A stretch of 64,000 bases of DNA from Massilia atriviolacea (GTDB lineage: Bacteria > Pseudomonadota > Gammaproteobacteria > Burkholderiales > Burkholderiaceae_D): positions 62,001-126,000 of the forward strand of contig NZ_RXLQ01000007.1 of assembly GCF_003953935.1 (NCBI RefSeq), in the 5' to 3' direction. Position 1 is the first letter of the stretch. Each line of letters starts with the position of its first letter. A program made the translations under genes and the position numbers. This document shows positions 16,085 to 24,621 of the stretch, one piece after another. The notes below the pieces were generated by a model. That model saw only the letters and a program-made list of their open reading frames with translations, did no database searches and was not told the origin of the DNA.

Positions 16085-19000
16085 ATGCCTGCACAGTATG
16101 TCAACACGCTTCGCTACTGGTTCGATGTCGAAGCGCTCATGTATCCGGACATTCCCAAGCCAGGCAAGCGCCCCGCCGTGTCCAGGCGCTACGACGATCC
16201 GCTGCCGTGGCTGCCCGCGCCGCGCGGCACCCTGGCCGACGATGCCGTGCACGGCAGGCACAAGTATTTCGTCTGGTTCGGCCTGGTCGAGAAAAGCGTG
16301 CTGGAGGCCGAACTGGTCGAGATGTTTCCGCTCGACCCGAACCAAGAACAATTCAGCGGCAACCACCTGCGCCCCTCCAGGGGCAACACGTTTCTGTGCG
16401 CCATCGAGATCGCATCGGACGGCCGGCCCGATGTCGACAGCTTGCAGCTGAGTGCATTCGCGGTCGCCTTTGCGGAAAAGAAAAACCAGACCCGCCTCAG
16501 CTACGGCGCCATCCTGCTCGGCCTGAAAAACACGCTGCACGAACTGGCCATGGGCAACCACGGCATCGCCGACGCCGGCTGGTTCGAACAGGTCAGCGGC
16601 TACCTGATCGCCGAGCTGGACTGGAAACCGCGCACCCTGATGGCGCGCGCGCAATTGTGCGCCCACGAAGTCGCCCTGTTCGACCGGCGCGGCAAGAAGC
16701 TGGCGCGCGAGCCGGAGATGGACCCGGTCAACTCCTTCTATCTCGACGACCTCGAGCGCCTGCGCCAGGACGCCGAACACGGCGAAGGCTCGGCCCAGGT
16801 CCAGGCCTACCTGGACGGCCACGAGCGCAGCGCCGCGCGGCGCGACATCACGCGCCCGGGCTCGGTCAACGCCGCGCTCGACCCGCGCCGCTTTCCGGCG
16901 GGACGCTGGCCCAGCGATTTTCCGCTGTTCCTGATGCAGCAGGTGGCCGTCAACATCGGCCTGGAAACGCTGGCCGGGGGCGGCATCTTTTCCGTCAACG
17001 GCCCGCCCGGCACCGGCAAGACCACCCTGCTGATGGACGTGATCGCCGCCCGCGTGGTCGAGCGCGCCAGGATCCTGGCCGAGTTTGCCCATCCGGAAGC
17101 GGCCTTTTCGCGCAGTCCGCAGCAGATCGCCTATCCGGCCAACAGCCAGGGTGTATCGCTCAAAGGCAATTGCTACCACCTCGACGCGCGCCTGCTCGAC
17201 ACCGGCATCGTGGTCGCCAGCGCCAACAACAAGGCGGTCGAAAACATCACGCTCGACCTGCCCAACATCAAGAAAGTCTCGCCGCAAGCGCTGCAGTTGA
17301 ACGGCGCGCCGTTCGACTACTTCGGCGCCAGCGCCGAAGCGATCCTCAACGAAGAAAAGAAAAAGCAGCCCGGCGAGGCCGACGGCGAGACGCCCGATGA
17401 CAGCGGGCGCGACGAGCACGGCAAGATCCGCTGCTGGGGCCTGATCTCGGTCCCGCTCGGCAAAAAAGCCAACCGCAGCCTGGTCGCCAGCCGCCTCGGC
17501 TTCTTCAACGAGCTGGGGCTGGCCAAGCAACTGGCCGCCGCCGGCAACACGCTCGACTGGGAAGCGGCGCGCGCCCACTTCCACAGCGCCGTGGCCAGGG
17601 TGGAAGCGCTGCAGGCCGCCATCCTCGACTACGACCAGGCTCTGCCCGAGCGCAAGGCGGCCGAGTCCCTGTGCGCCGCCGCCGATGCCGCCGCCGACGC
17701 GGCCGGCCTGCGCAACGCGCAAGCGGCTGCGGCGCTGGCCGCGCTCGAACGGCAGGGGGCCGGCAACGCGGACGCCATCGCCGTCAACCTGCGCGAGCGC
17801 GAGCTGCACGCCAGCGAATGGCCGGCCTGGCGCCAGTTGCTGGCGCGCTTCTTCCGCAAGGCACGCTTCGCCGACTTCGTGGCGCGCCAGCAAGCCTTGT
17901 CGGACGAGTACGACAGCCTGCGCAGCGAACGCGCGCGCCTGAAAGTCGCCCAGCTCGCAGCGACGAGCAGCGCCGGCACCTGCGCCGCCAGCTGGCAGAA
18001 GGCCCAGGCCGAGGCCGCCACGCGCGCGCACGCGCTGCACGCGCTGGCACAGCGCGTGGACGCGCTGGCGGCCAGCCTGGGCGAGGCCGCCTTCGACCCG
18101 GCCGCGTTCGCCGCACTGCCGGTCGAACAACAGCAAAAGTCCCTACCGCGCAGCAACGCCGACCTCCATGCGGCGCGGGCCGAGGTCTTCATCGCGGCGA
18201 TGCATTTGCACAAGGCTTTCCTCAAGCATGCAGGCAAGCCCTTCGAGACCAATTTCCGGCTGGCCTTGGCCATGCTGGCGCAGGAAGGGCATGTCCAGCC
18301 GCACCTGCCGGCCATGGCGCGCCATCTGTGGGCCAGCTTCTTCCTGGCGGTGCCGGTGGTGTCGAGCACCTTCGCGTCGGTGTCGCGCTGTTTCGCCGAC
18401 CTGGGCGAAGGCGAGATCGGCCTGCTGCTGGTGGACGAAGCCGGGCAGGCGGTGCCCTCGCACGCGCTGGGCGCCATCTGGCGGGCGAAACGCGCGCTGA
18501 TCGTGGGCGACCCGTTGCAGGTCGAACCGGTGATCACGATGGACAGGAAGCTCGACTACGGCATCCTGTCGTACCACCAGGCGCCCGAGCAGCATCGATT
18601 GACGGCGTACTCGGCGCAGCACCTGGCCGACCGCGGCAACCGCTTCGGCGCGAATGTGGTGCAGTACGACGGCAGCGATTTATGGGTCGGCGCGCCGCTG
18701 CGGGTGCACCGGCGCTGTGCCGATCCGATGTTCTCGCTGTCGAACCGGATCGCCTACAACGGCAAGATGGTGTACGGGCCGGCGCGCGCCGAAGAAGAAC
18801 AGGCCACGGCCAGCCGGCCGCTGCTCGGTCCCTCGTGCTGGCACGACATCGACGCGGGCGAGTTCGACGATCATTACAACCGGCGCGAAGGCGCGCTCGC
18901 GGCCGATATCGTGGTGCGCTACGCGAGCGAAGGCTGGATCGGCCAAGGGCACGGCTTGCCGGAGCTGTTCCTGATTACCCCGTTCAGATCGGTGGCGCAA

Positions 19001-19309
19001 GGGCTGACCGGTTTATTGCGCGCGCGGGTGGAGGAGTGGGCGGGCGAAGCGGACGACGAGGCCGTCGGCAAATGGCTGCAGGGGCACGTCGGCACGGTGC
19101 ACACCTTCCAGGGCAAGGAATGCGAGACGGTGGTGCTGGTCCTCGGCGGCAAGAGCGACGGCGCGCGCCAGTGGGCGGCGGAGCGGCCCAACCTGATCAA
19201 CGTCGCCGCGACGCGCGCCAGGCGGCGCCTGTACGTGATCGGCAACCGCCGGCAATGGTCGCGCACCCCATTCGGCCGCCAGCTCGCCGACGCCATCCCC
19301 CTTCCATGA
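16085..19309 (+). CDS. SF1 helicase, UPF1/DNA2-like, role unknown
   Basis: A 1074-residue ATPase. Walker A GPPGTGKT is at about residues 306-313; motif Ia-like VVASANNKAVENI follows near 380. About 190 Ala/Glu/Arg-rich residues (about 500-690) with strong coiled-coil character are inserted before motif II, LLLVDEAGQAVPSH (about 780-793), in which DEAGQ is the UPF1-like form of DExx. Motif III-like GDPLQVEPV (about 805), HTFQGKECETVVLVL (about 1003) and NVAATRARRRLYVIG (about 1040) complete an SF1B core. The first 300 residues match nothing I know. The ATG at 16085 is the only start with a plausible ribosome-binding site (GGAAAA). The gene is monocistronic. Such helicases occur in RNA/DNA metabolism and in several phage-defence systems; no nuclease partner is adjacent. 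Confidence 0.8.
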   Translation: MPAQYVNTLRYWFDVEALMYPDIPKPGKRPAVSRRYDDPLPWLPAPRGTLADDAVHGRHKYFVWFGLVEKSVLEAELVEMFPLDPNQEQFSGNHLRPSRGNTFLCAIEIASDGRPDVDSLQLSAFAVAFAEKKNQTRLSYGAILLGLKNTLHELAMGNHGIADAGWFEQVSGYLIAELDWKPRTLMARAQLCAHEVALFDRRGKKLAREPEMDPVNSFYLDDLERLRQDAEHGEGSAQVQAYLDGHERSAARRDITRPGSVNAALDPRRFPAGRWPSDFPLFLMQQVAVNIGLETLAGGGIFSVNGPPGTGKTTLLMDVIAARVVERARILAEFAHPEAAFSRSPQQIAYPANSQGVSLKGNCYHLDARLLDTGIVVASANNKAVENITLDLPNIKKVSPQALQLNGAPFDYFGASAEAILNEEKKKQPGEADGETPDDSGRDEHGKIRCWGLISVPLGKKANRSLVASRLGFFNELGLAKQLAAAGNTLDWEAARAHFHSAVARVEALQAAILDYDQALPERKAAESLCAAADAAADAAGLRNAQAAAALAALERQGAGNADAIAVNLRERELHASEWPAWRQLLARFFRKARFADFVARQQALSDEYDSLRSERARLKVAQLAATSSAGTCAASWQKAQAEAATRAHALHALAQRVDALAASLGEAAFDPAAFAALPVEQQQKSLPRSNADLHAARAEVFIAAMHLHKAFLKHAGKPFETNFRLALAMLAQEGHVQPHLPAMARHLWASFFLAVPVVSSTFASVSRCFADLGEGEIGLLLVDEAGQAVPSHALGAIWRAKRALIVGDPLQVEPVITMDRKLDYGILSYHQAPEQHRLTAYSAQHLADRGNRFGANVVQYDGSDLWVGAPLRVHRRCADPMFSLSNRIAYNGKMVYGPARAEEEQATASRPLLGPSCWHDIDAGEFDDHYNRREGALAADIVVRYASEGWIGQGHGLPELFLITPFRSVAQGLTGLLRARVEEWAGEADDEAVGKWLQGHVGTVHTFQGKECETVVLVLGGKSDGARQWAAERPNLINVAATRARRRLYVIGNRRQWSRTPFGRQLADAIPLP

Positions 19310-19337
19310 CACGCCACCGCAACACCGCAACGGCAAC

Positions 19338-19495
19338 ACCGGGGTCAGAGCTTTAACTTGCAATATTTCCAGGCTAGAGCAGCGTCAGGTCTCCGATTTA
19401 ATGCGTTTAAGCGCCTGATTCAAGACGTTGCCGCTCTATTCGGCAGTTTTCGTTTCTGTCTGGCTTTTATTGCTAATTAAAGCTCTGACCCCGGT
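19338..19495. mobile_element. 158-bp MITE-like element with 19-bp terminal inverted repeats
   Basis: Perfect 19-base inverted termini accggggtcagagctttaa (19338-19356) and its complement (19477-19495) bound a 120-base AT-richer interior with no gene. The termini contain ggggtcagag, related to the ggggtctgacccc repeats at 46.5 kb. The structure fits a non-autonomous element or a pair of divergent REP-type sequences mobilised by a RAYT. No target-site duplication is evident. Confidence 0.6.
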
Positions 19496-19601
19496 TGTAG
19501 GATTCGCAAGCGGGGGTTCGGATTCTGCGAATCCGGCGGGGGTTTATCCGAGGAGGAGTCTGGGTAAGACTGGCGTCTCTCCAATCTTTTCCCTGGATTT
19601 C

Positions 19602-20135
19602 ATGAAAACACTGCTGATCATCGACATGCAACAAGCCTGGCTGGACAACCCCGCCAGCCCCTGTTTCGACACCGACCACGTGGTCCATCGCATCAATCAC
19701 GCCGCCAGACACATCCGTGCGCAGGGCGGCACGGTGCTCTTCGTCCAGCATGCGAACGCCGATGCCCCGCTCGGATCGCGCGCCTGGCAAACCATCCCGG
19801 GGCTGGAACAGGCCGCCACCGACGGGGTCGTCCACAAGCTGGCCGCCGACGCCTTCGCCGCGACCGACCTGGCGGCCCGGCTCGACGCCATCGGAACCTC
19901 CACGTTGTATATCAGCGGCTTCGCCACCGAGTTCTGCGTGGATGCCGCCGTGCGCGCGGCCAGCTCGCGCGGCTTGCAGGTGGTGGCCTTGTCGGACGCG
20001 CACACCACCGCCGACCGGCCGCACCTGGCGGCGCCGGCCATCGTCGCGCATCACAACTGGGTCTGGGCCGGACTGCCGGTGCCTGCCGGCAGCAGCCTGG
20101 CCGTGCGCACGACGGCCGAGGCGTTCCCGGGCTAG
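19602..20135 (+). CDS. Isochorismatase-family cysteine hydrolase
   Basis: A 177-residue alpha/beta hydrolase of the isochorismatase superfamily. The catalytic triad is visible: Asp in LLIIDMQQ (residue 8), Lys in VVHKLAADAF (about 75) and Cys in GFATEFCVDAAVR (about 112), the last in the family's signature cis-peptide region. Members hydrolyse amides such as nicotinamide, N-carbamoyl compounds or isochorismate; the substrate here is unknown. The ATG at 19602 starts MKTLLIIDMQ, the canonical beginning; the frame extends upstream into the repeat element but is not coding there. It converges on the DUF2306 gene with a four-base overlap of stop codons. Confidence 0.86.
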   Translation: MKTLLIIDMQQAWLDNPASPCFDTDHVVHRINHAARHIRAQGGTVLFVQHANADAPLGSRAWQTIPGLEQAATDGVVHKLAADAFAATDLAARLDAIGTSTLYISGFATEFCVDAAVRAASSRGLQVVALSDAHTTADRPHLAAPAIVAHHNWVWAGLPVPAGSSLAVRTTAEAFPG

Positions 20136-21001
20136 ATCGTCCTTGACAGGTGCGGCAGCCACAGGATCATCGCCGCGGCCGCCACCCCGGCCGCCGTCGC
20201 CAGGCTCAGCACCAGCATGGCGCCCGCCATCGCGATGCGCGCCGCCACCCTGGCGCTGGCCTGCGCGCGCATATACAGTTCCAGCACCGCCAGCGGCAGC
20301 AGGTACTGGGCAAACGCCAGAAAGCTCAGGAACGGCCCCTCGAAGCTCACCGGATCGAATCCGGCCGGGCCGCAGTTGGCGACGATCCATGCCATCAGGC
20401 CGATCCGGAAGAACCACACGCCGCTGACCGCCAGGAACAGCCGCAGCGCCCAGCGCCGGTGCAGTGCGATACGGCCGGCGCGCGCATGCTGTACGGCAAA
20501 TACCGCGCACAGCACGATCAGCACGCCGTTGATGCTGATCCCCACATGCTGCGCCAGGCCACCCACCGCGCCGCGAAACCACACCATGTACAGGCCGATG
20601 AGGCTGGACACCACCGCCAGCAGCACGTATACGCGCCCGTTCCAGCGGTGCAAGCTGGGCGCCAGGCGCCGCAGCGGCGCGAGCAGCTGGAGCGCGCCGC
20701 CGATGACGATCACGACCGTCACCAGCACATGCACGCCGATGGCGGCATTGCCGGCCGTGTCGCCGGCGACATAGCCGCGCGGCATGACGGCGTTCCAGCG
20801 CGCCGGCTCGCCCTGTACCAGCGCTCCGCCGTAGAGCACGGCGACATACCAGGCAAACAGCAATTGCCCGCCGACGGCAACGGCGAACCACAGGCGCGCC
20901 GACCACGCCAGCGCCGTGCCCGCCCTGTCGCGCTGCGCGCTGGCGTCGGCAGGTGTGTTCGGCGGCGTGCGCGGCGGGATCGCGATGGCAGGGGAAATCA
21001 T
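20132..21001 (-). CDS. DUF2306 family membrane protein
   Basis: A 289-residue integral membrane protein with about seven hydrophobic segments. The motif LHRWNGRVYVLLAVVSSLIGLYMV in the centre and ALHRRWALRLFLAVSGVWFFRIG further on are hallmarks of DUF2306 proteins. The paired LHRW/LHRRW histidines on membrane faces suggest haem or quinone binding, but this is conjecture. The ATG at 21001 follows AAAGGAG. It is divergent from the histidine kinase gene 141 bases away, so the two-component system could regulate it. Confidence 0.72.
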   Translation of the reverse strand: MISPAIAIPPRTPPNTPADASAQRDRAGTALAWSARLWFAVAVGGQLLFAWYVAVLYGGALVQGEPARWNAVMPRGYVAGDTAGNAAIGVHVLVTVVIVIGGALQLLAPLRRLAPSLHRWNGRVYVLLAVVSSLIGLYMVWFRGAVGGLAQHVGISINGVLIVLCAVFAVQHARAGRIALHRRWALRLFLAVSGVWFFRIGLMAWIVANCGPAGFDPVSFEGPFLSFLAFAQYLLPLAVLELYMRAQASARVAARIAMAGAMLVLSLATAAGVAAAAMILWLPHLSRTI

Positions 21002-21142
21002 GAAAGGCTCCTTTCGGTGGGATGGCGACTGTGCCCACGGTAAAGGCCAGCGGCGGCGCCGGCGAGCGCGCGCGCCGATCGGTGCGACGGACAGCGGTTT
21101 TGCGGGCTTGAACGACGGCCGGCGAACGGTTATTGTGGCGGC

Positions 21143-22186
21143 ATGAGCAAGCTGCCGCCCCCTTCCCCGCCCGCGCGCCATCCGGCCCTGCCGACCCGGC
21201 GCCAGGCACTGGTGGCGCTGCTGATCGCGCTGCAATTGTCGTGGATGCTGTCCGCGCTGACCTCCGGCCCCTTCCTGTCGGTACTGCTGCGCATCGGTTT
21301 CATCGGCCTCGCTTTGCTGCTGACCTACGCGGCGAGCGCCACGCTGGGCCGGCCCTGGCTGCGGCTGCTGGCGGTGGTGCTGGTGGCGCCGCTGGCAACG
21401 CTGGCGATTTTCTTGCTGACCGAGAAAGTGCCGGCCAAGCGCGAGATGGTACTCGGCTACATCTTCCTGTCGCTCCTGTCGGCCGTGGTCGGCACGCTGG
21501 CGAGCCTGGTGGCGCTGCGTTTCGAGCGCAAGGCGGCCGAGCGCGCGGCGCGCCTGCAGGCCGAACGCGAACGGGAAACGCTCGAACGCGAACTGACCAC
21601 CGCGCGCCTGCGCCTGCTGCAGGCGCAGATCGAACCGCACTTCCTGTTCAATACCCTGGCCAATATCGCGGCGCTGGTCGACGCCAAGTCCGATAACGCG
21701 GGTCCGGTGCTGCGCCACCTGATCGCCTACCTGAAGGCCGCGATGCCGCGCCTGAACGAGGCCGACGCCACCCTCGCCACCGAACTGCAGCTGGTGCGCG
21801 CCTACCTGGAGCTGATGCACATGCGCATGCCCGACCGCTTGCAGTTCGAGGTGGCGATGGCGCCGGAACTGCACAGCCTGCCCTTTCCGGCCATGGCCTT
21901 GCTGACCCTGGTGGAAAACGCGGTGCGGCACGGCATCGATCCGAGCCTGGAGGGCGGACGTATCGAGGTCGGCGGCAAGGCCGACGGCGCCAGCGGCCGT
22001 GTCAGCCTGTGGGTCGTTGACACCGGCCAGGGCATGGCCGAGTCGGCCCAGCCGGGCACGGGCCTGTCGAATGTGCGCACGCGCCTGCAAGCGTTCTACG
22101 GTCCCGGCGCGCGCCTCGACCTGCACGAAGAGACGCCGCACGGCGTGCACGTCGAACTCACTTTCACCCCACGGAGCGCCGCATGA
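21143..22186 (+). CDS. LytS/YehU-type sensor histidine kinase
   Basis: A 347-residue inner-membrane sensor. Residues 20-130 hold four hydrophobic segments, then a short coiled coil (ERAARLQAERERETLERELT). LQAQIEPHFLFNTLAN is the His-kinase block of the LytS/AlgZ family with the phosphorylated His. LVENAVRHGI and DTGQGM ... GTGLSNVRTRLQ are the N and G boxes of the ATPase domain. No extracellular sensing domain is present, so the signal is probably sensed in the membrane. It overlaps the next gene by four bases (ATGA), so sensor and regulator are co-translated. Confidence 0.87.
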   Translation: MSKLPPPSPPARHPALPTRRQALVALLIALQLSWMLSALTSGPFLSVLLRIGFIGLALLLTYAASATLGRPWLRLLAVVLVAPLATLAIFLLTEKVPAKREMVLGYIFLSLLSAVVGTLASLVALRFERKAAERAARLQAERERETLERELTTARLRLLQAQIEPHFLFNTLANIAALVDAKSDNAGPVLRHLIAYLKAAMPRLNEADATLATELQLVRAYLELMHMRMPDRLQFEVAMAPELHSLPFPAMALLTLVENAVRHGIDPSLEGGRIEVGGKADGASGRVSLWVVDTGQGMAESAQPGTGLSNVRTRLQAFYGPGARLDLHEETPHGVHVELTFTPRSAA

Positions 22187-22953
22187 GCCACCCGACCGCC
22201 CTGATCGCCGACGACGAGCCGCTGCTGCGCGAGCACCTGCGCGCCCAACTGGCACGGCTGTGGCCGCAACTGGAGATCGTGGCCGATGCGCGCAACGGCC
22301 ACGAGGCGGTCGAACTGTTCGACCAGCACCGGCCGGCCATCGTGTTCCTGGACGTGCACATGCCGGGGCTGAACGGGATCGAGGCGGCGCGGGCGCTGGC
22401 GCGGCGCGCCCAGATCGTGTTCGTGACCGCCTACGAGCAGTACGCGCTGCAGGCGTTCGAGCAGGGCGCCATCGATTACCTGGTCAAGCCGGTCGAGGCG
22501 GCGCGCCTGGCCGACACGGTGCAGCGCCTGCAGGCGCGGCTGGGACGCGCGCCGGATGCCGGTCCAGCCTTCGACGCGGTGCTCGAACGCATGGCCGGCG
22601 AATTGCGCCAGCGCGGCGGGCCGCGCCAGTGGCTGCAGTGGATCCGGGCTTCGGTCGGCAGCCGCGTGCGCCTGATTCCGGTGGAGCAGGTGGTCTTCAT
22701 GCGGGCCGAGGGCAAGTACACCTCGGTGGTGTGGGACGATGGCGAGGCGCTGATCCGCAAGAGCATCCGCGAACTGGGCGATGAGCTCGACCCGGACCGC
22801 TTCGTGCAGATCCACCGCTCGGCCATCGTCAATCTGCATTATGTGAGCGAAGTGGTGCGCGGGGTGAACGAGACGGCCGATGTGCACCTGCGCGGACGCA
22901 GCGAGGTGCTGCCGGTCAGCCGCAGTTATCTGCATCATTTTCGCCAGATGTAG
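22183..22953 (+). CDS. LytTR-family response regulator
   Basis: A 256-residue regulator. The receiver domain (residues 1-120) has the acidic pair DDEP near the N-terminus, the phospho-acceptor Asp in IVFLDVHMPG and the conserved Lys in DYLVKPVEAARL. The C-terminal LytTR domain (about 150-256) has GSRVRLIPVEQVVFMRAEGKY, LIRKSIRELGDELDPDRF and QIHRSAIVNLHYV, the ten-stranded DNA-binding fold used by AlgR, LytR and YehT. It pairs with the upstream kinase. Targets are unknown; the adjacent divergent DUF2306 gene is a candidate. Confidence 0.88.
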   Translation: MSHPTALIADDEPLLREHLRAQLARLWPQLEIVADARNGHEAVELFDQHRPAIVFLDVHMPGLNGIEAARALARRAQIVFVTAYEQYALQAFEQGAIDYLVKPVEAARLADTVQRLQARLGRAPDAGPAFDAVLERMAGELRQRGGPRQWLQWIRASVGSRVRLIPVEQVVFMRAEGKYTSVVWDDGEALIRKSIRELGDELDPDRFVQIHRSAIVNLHYVSEVVRGVNETADVHLRGRSEVLPVSRSYLHHFRQM

Positions 22954-22991
22954 GGCGCCTGCCGCTGCGGCGCCGGCCGGCCCTTATTGCC

Positions 22992-23354
22992 TTACGGCGG
23001 CGGCTGGCAAAAGCGGATGCGGTTGCCGAAAGGATCGCCGACCTGCATCACCCTGCCCCACGGCAAGTCATCCACGCCGGGGCGCGCGTACGGATAGTTC
23101 TTCGCGATCAACTCCCGCTGCAGGGTGTCGATATCGCCCACATGCACGAAGATGGTCGAGCCCGGCGTGGCGTCGCCATGATGCTCGCTCAGGTGAATCA
23201 CCAGGTCGCCGCGCCGCACCTCCATGTACAGGGGCATGCCGTCCTCGAAACGGTGCTCCCACTCGCAACTGAAGCCGAGGAAGTCCAGGTAGTGTTCCCT
23301 GGCTTTTTGCTCCGAGAAAATGCGCAGGATGGGAATGGCTGGGGAAATCGTCAT
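22992..23354 (-). CDS. Glyoxalase/bleomycin-resistance superfamily protein
   Basis: A 120-residue protein with one vicinal-oxygen-chelate fold: ILRIFSEQKAREHYLDFLGF at the start, MEVRRGDLVIHLSEHHGD in the middle and MQVGDPFGNRIRFCQ at the end. The last motif (DPFGNRIRF) is typical of the bleomycin-resistance subgroup. A dimer is expected. It might sequester a toxic ligand or act as a small lyase/dioxygenase; nothing in the context decides. It is followed upstream by a decayed pepP fragment. Confidence 0.8.
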   Translation of the reverse strand: MTISPAIPILRIFSEQKAREHYLDFLGFSCEWEHRFEDGMPLYMEVRRGDLVIHLSEHHGDATPGSTIFVHVGDIDTLQRELIAKNYPYARPGVDDLPWGRVMQVGDPFGNRIRFCQPPP

Positions 23355-23700
23355 GCGTCGCTCCTGATGAAGTTGATCCGGCCAGCCTGCGGCATCCGTC
23401 GCGACTTGTCAACGCAGCCCGCGTCGATGTCCGCCACCGTCTTGGGCAGGCCGGCACGCCCTGGTCGATCCGCTTTTGCGCCGGCGAAAAGCGCCCGCTG
23501 AAGGGGAAGGTGCGGGTGTTGTCGGACGCGTAGCCGTCGAGCTCGCAGCCTGCGTCGATGAGCAGCAGCTCGCCGTCGCGCATGACGCTGCGGCCCGGAT
23601 TGTGGTGCGGCACGCAGGCATGCGCGCCTGCCGCCACGATCGTCCGGCGGGCCGGGGCGGTGGCATGCCTGGCGGGCGAGATCATGGCCGCATTGCGGCC
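23351..23700 (-). pseudogene. Remnant of Xaa-Pro aminopeptidase (pepP-like)
   Basis: Minus-strand translation gives TIVAAGAHACVPHHNPGRS, then DGELLLIDAGCELDGYASD and NTRTFPFSGRFSPAQK, a clear piece of the M24 metallopeptidase domain with the first two metal-binding aspartates. The frame then shifts and continues with LPKTVADIDA, which resembles the extreme C-terminus of PepP. The N-terminal domain and most of the catalytic centre (His and Glu ligands) are missing. The order of the pieces suggests an internal deletion of several hundred bases plus a 5' deletion. No functional protein can be made. Confidence 0.72.
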
Positions 23701-23742
23701 TCTGCGGATGGCAGCCTGACGCCGCGCCAGGAGGCAAACACA

Positions 23743-24195
23743 TCAGCGCCGCAGCGAGGGGAATTTCCAGAGCAGGACCAGGGTACCGATCAGGGCCATG
23801 ACGAAACCGATGGCGCCCGCGCCCAGCACGGCGCTCACGATGCCTTCCTTGGGATCGCGCGTATCGAATTCGGTCTTGAACACGCTATCGTCCGGCTTGC
23901 CGGTGGCAAAGGCGACCTGCACCGGCGATGCCGCCATTTTCTCGGCTTCCTCCGGCGTATCGAACCATTCCGTGTCGATCTTGAACGTGGCGCCATCGAC
24001 GATATAGCTGTAGTTCACCTGATAGGTGACGCGGCTCTTCTTGGTTTTCTTGGTGATGCCATCCGGCGTGGCCAGCACGAAGACCGGCGACTTGGCAATG
24101 GCGTTATGGGTATCGATCTTCTTGATGTTGACCCAGGTAAAGACGGCAAAGGCCAGGGCAAAGAGGACGAGGAAGGTGAGGAGCGGTTTCTTCAT
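23743..24195 (-). CDS. DUF3592-like membrane-associated protein
   Basis: A 150-residue protein with a hydrophobic helix at each end (LLTFLVLFALAFAVFTWV near the N-terminus and IGFVMALIGTLVLLW near the C-terminus). The middle contains SRVTYQVNYSYIVDGATFKI and SPVQVAFATGKPDDSV, the beta-rich pattern of DUF3592, which places the loop in the periplasm. Function unknown. The ATG at 24195 begins MKKPLLTFL. Its 3' end abuts the pepP remnant. Confidence 0.7.
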   Translation of the reverse strand: MKKPLLTFLVLFALAFAVFTWVNIKKIDTHNAIAKSPVFVLATPDGITKKTKKSRVTYQVNYSYIVDGATFKIDTEWFDTPEEAEKMAASPVQVAFATGKPDDSVFKTEFDTRDPKEGIVSAVLGAGAIGFVMALIGTLVLLWKFPSLRR

Positions 24196-24353
24196 GATGA
24201 CTTACGGATATTATGTAGTTAAAAACGCAACAAGTATCCCATGCTCACCGTAAATACGCTCGCAATTTATTGCATTTTTGCGATTTTTGTTTCATTATTG
24301 CAACATGGGAAATTGGCTCACCATTGCCGCTTCATCGCCCTACGTCGTCGATC

Positions 24354-24578
24354 ATGTGGTCAACGCCGTCCGATGGCCCGTCGGCCATTCCCGCCTTGCC
24401 GCAGGCGGACAGCGAGCCTGGCCCCAGCCTGCGGCTGCACGCCTCATCGTACGGCGCCCATGCCGCGATCGTGATCGACCGCGCCAGCCTGGTCGCCATC
24501 GGGCCGGCGTCGATTGTCGAGTTGCCGCTGGCGTGGCTGGAGCGGGCATCCATCGATGTCGAGCGCAGTTGGCAGTAG
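24354..24578 (+). CDS. Small hypothetical protein, possibly a frameshifted remnant
   Basis: A 74-residue frame with the high third-position GC of real genes here; the C-terminal half (AHAAIVIDRASLVAIGPASI, VELPLAWLERA) is protein-like. There is no clear ribosome-binding site at the ATG. Just upstream, another frame starting at 24305 reads MGNWLTIAASSPYVVDHVVN and also looks coding, so this may be one gene broken by a frameshift near 24380. No family is recognised. Confidence 0.35.
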   Translation: MWSTPSDGPSAIPALPQADSEPGPSLRLHASSYGAHAAIVIDRASLVAIGPASIVELPLAWLERASIDVERSWQ

Positions 24579-24621
24579 AATGCACGCCTTTTCATCGTTT
24601 TGGCATCCGACAGTGCGGCCT

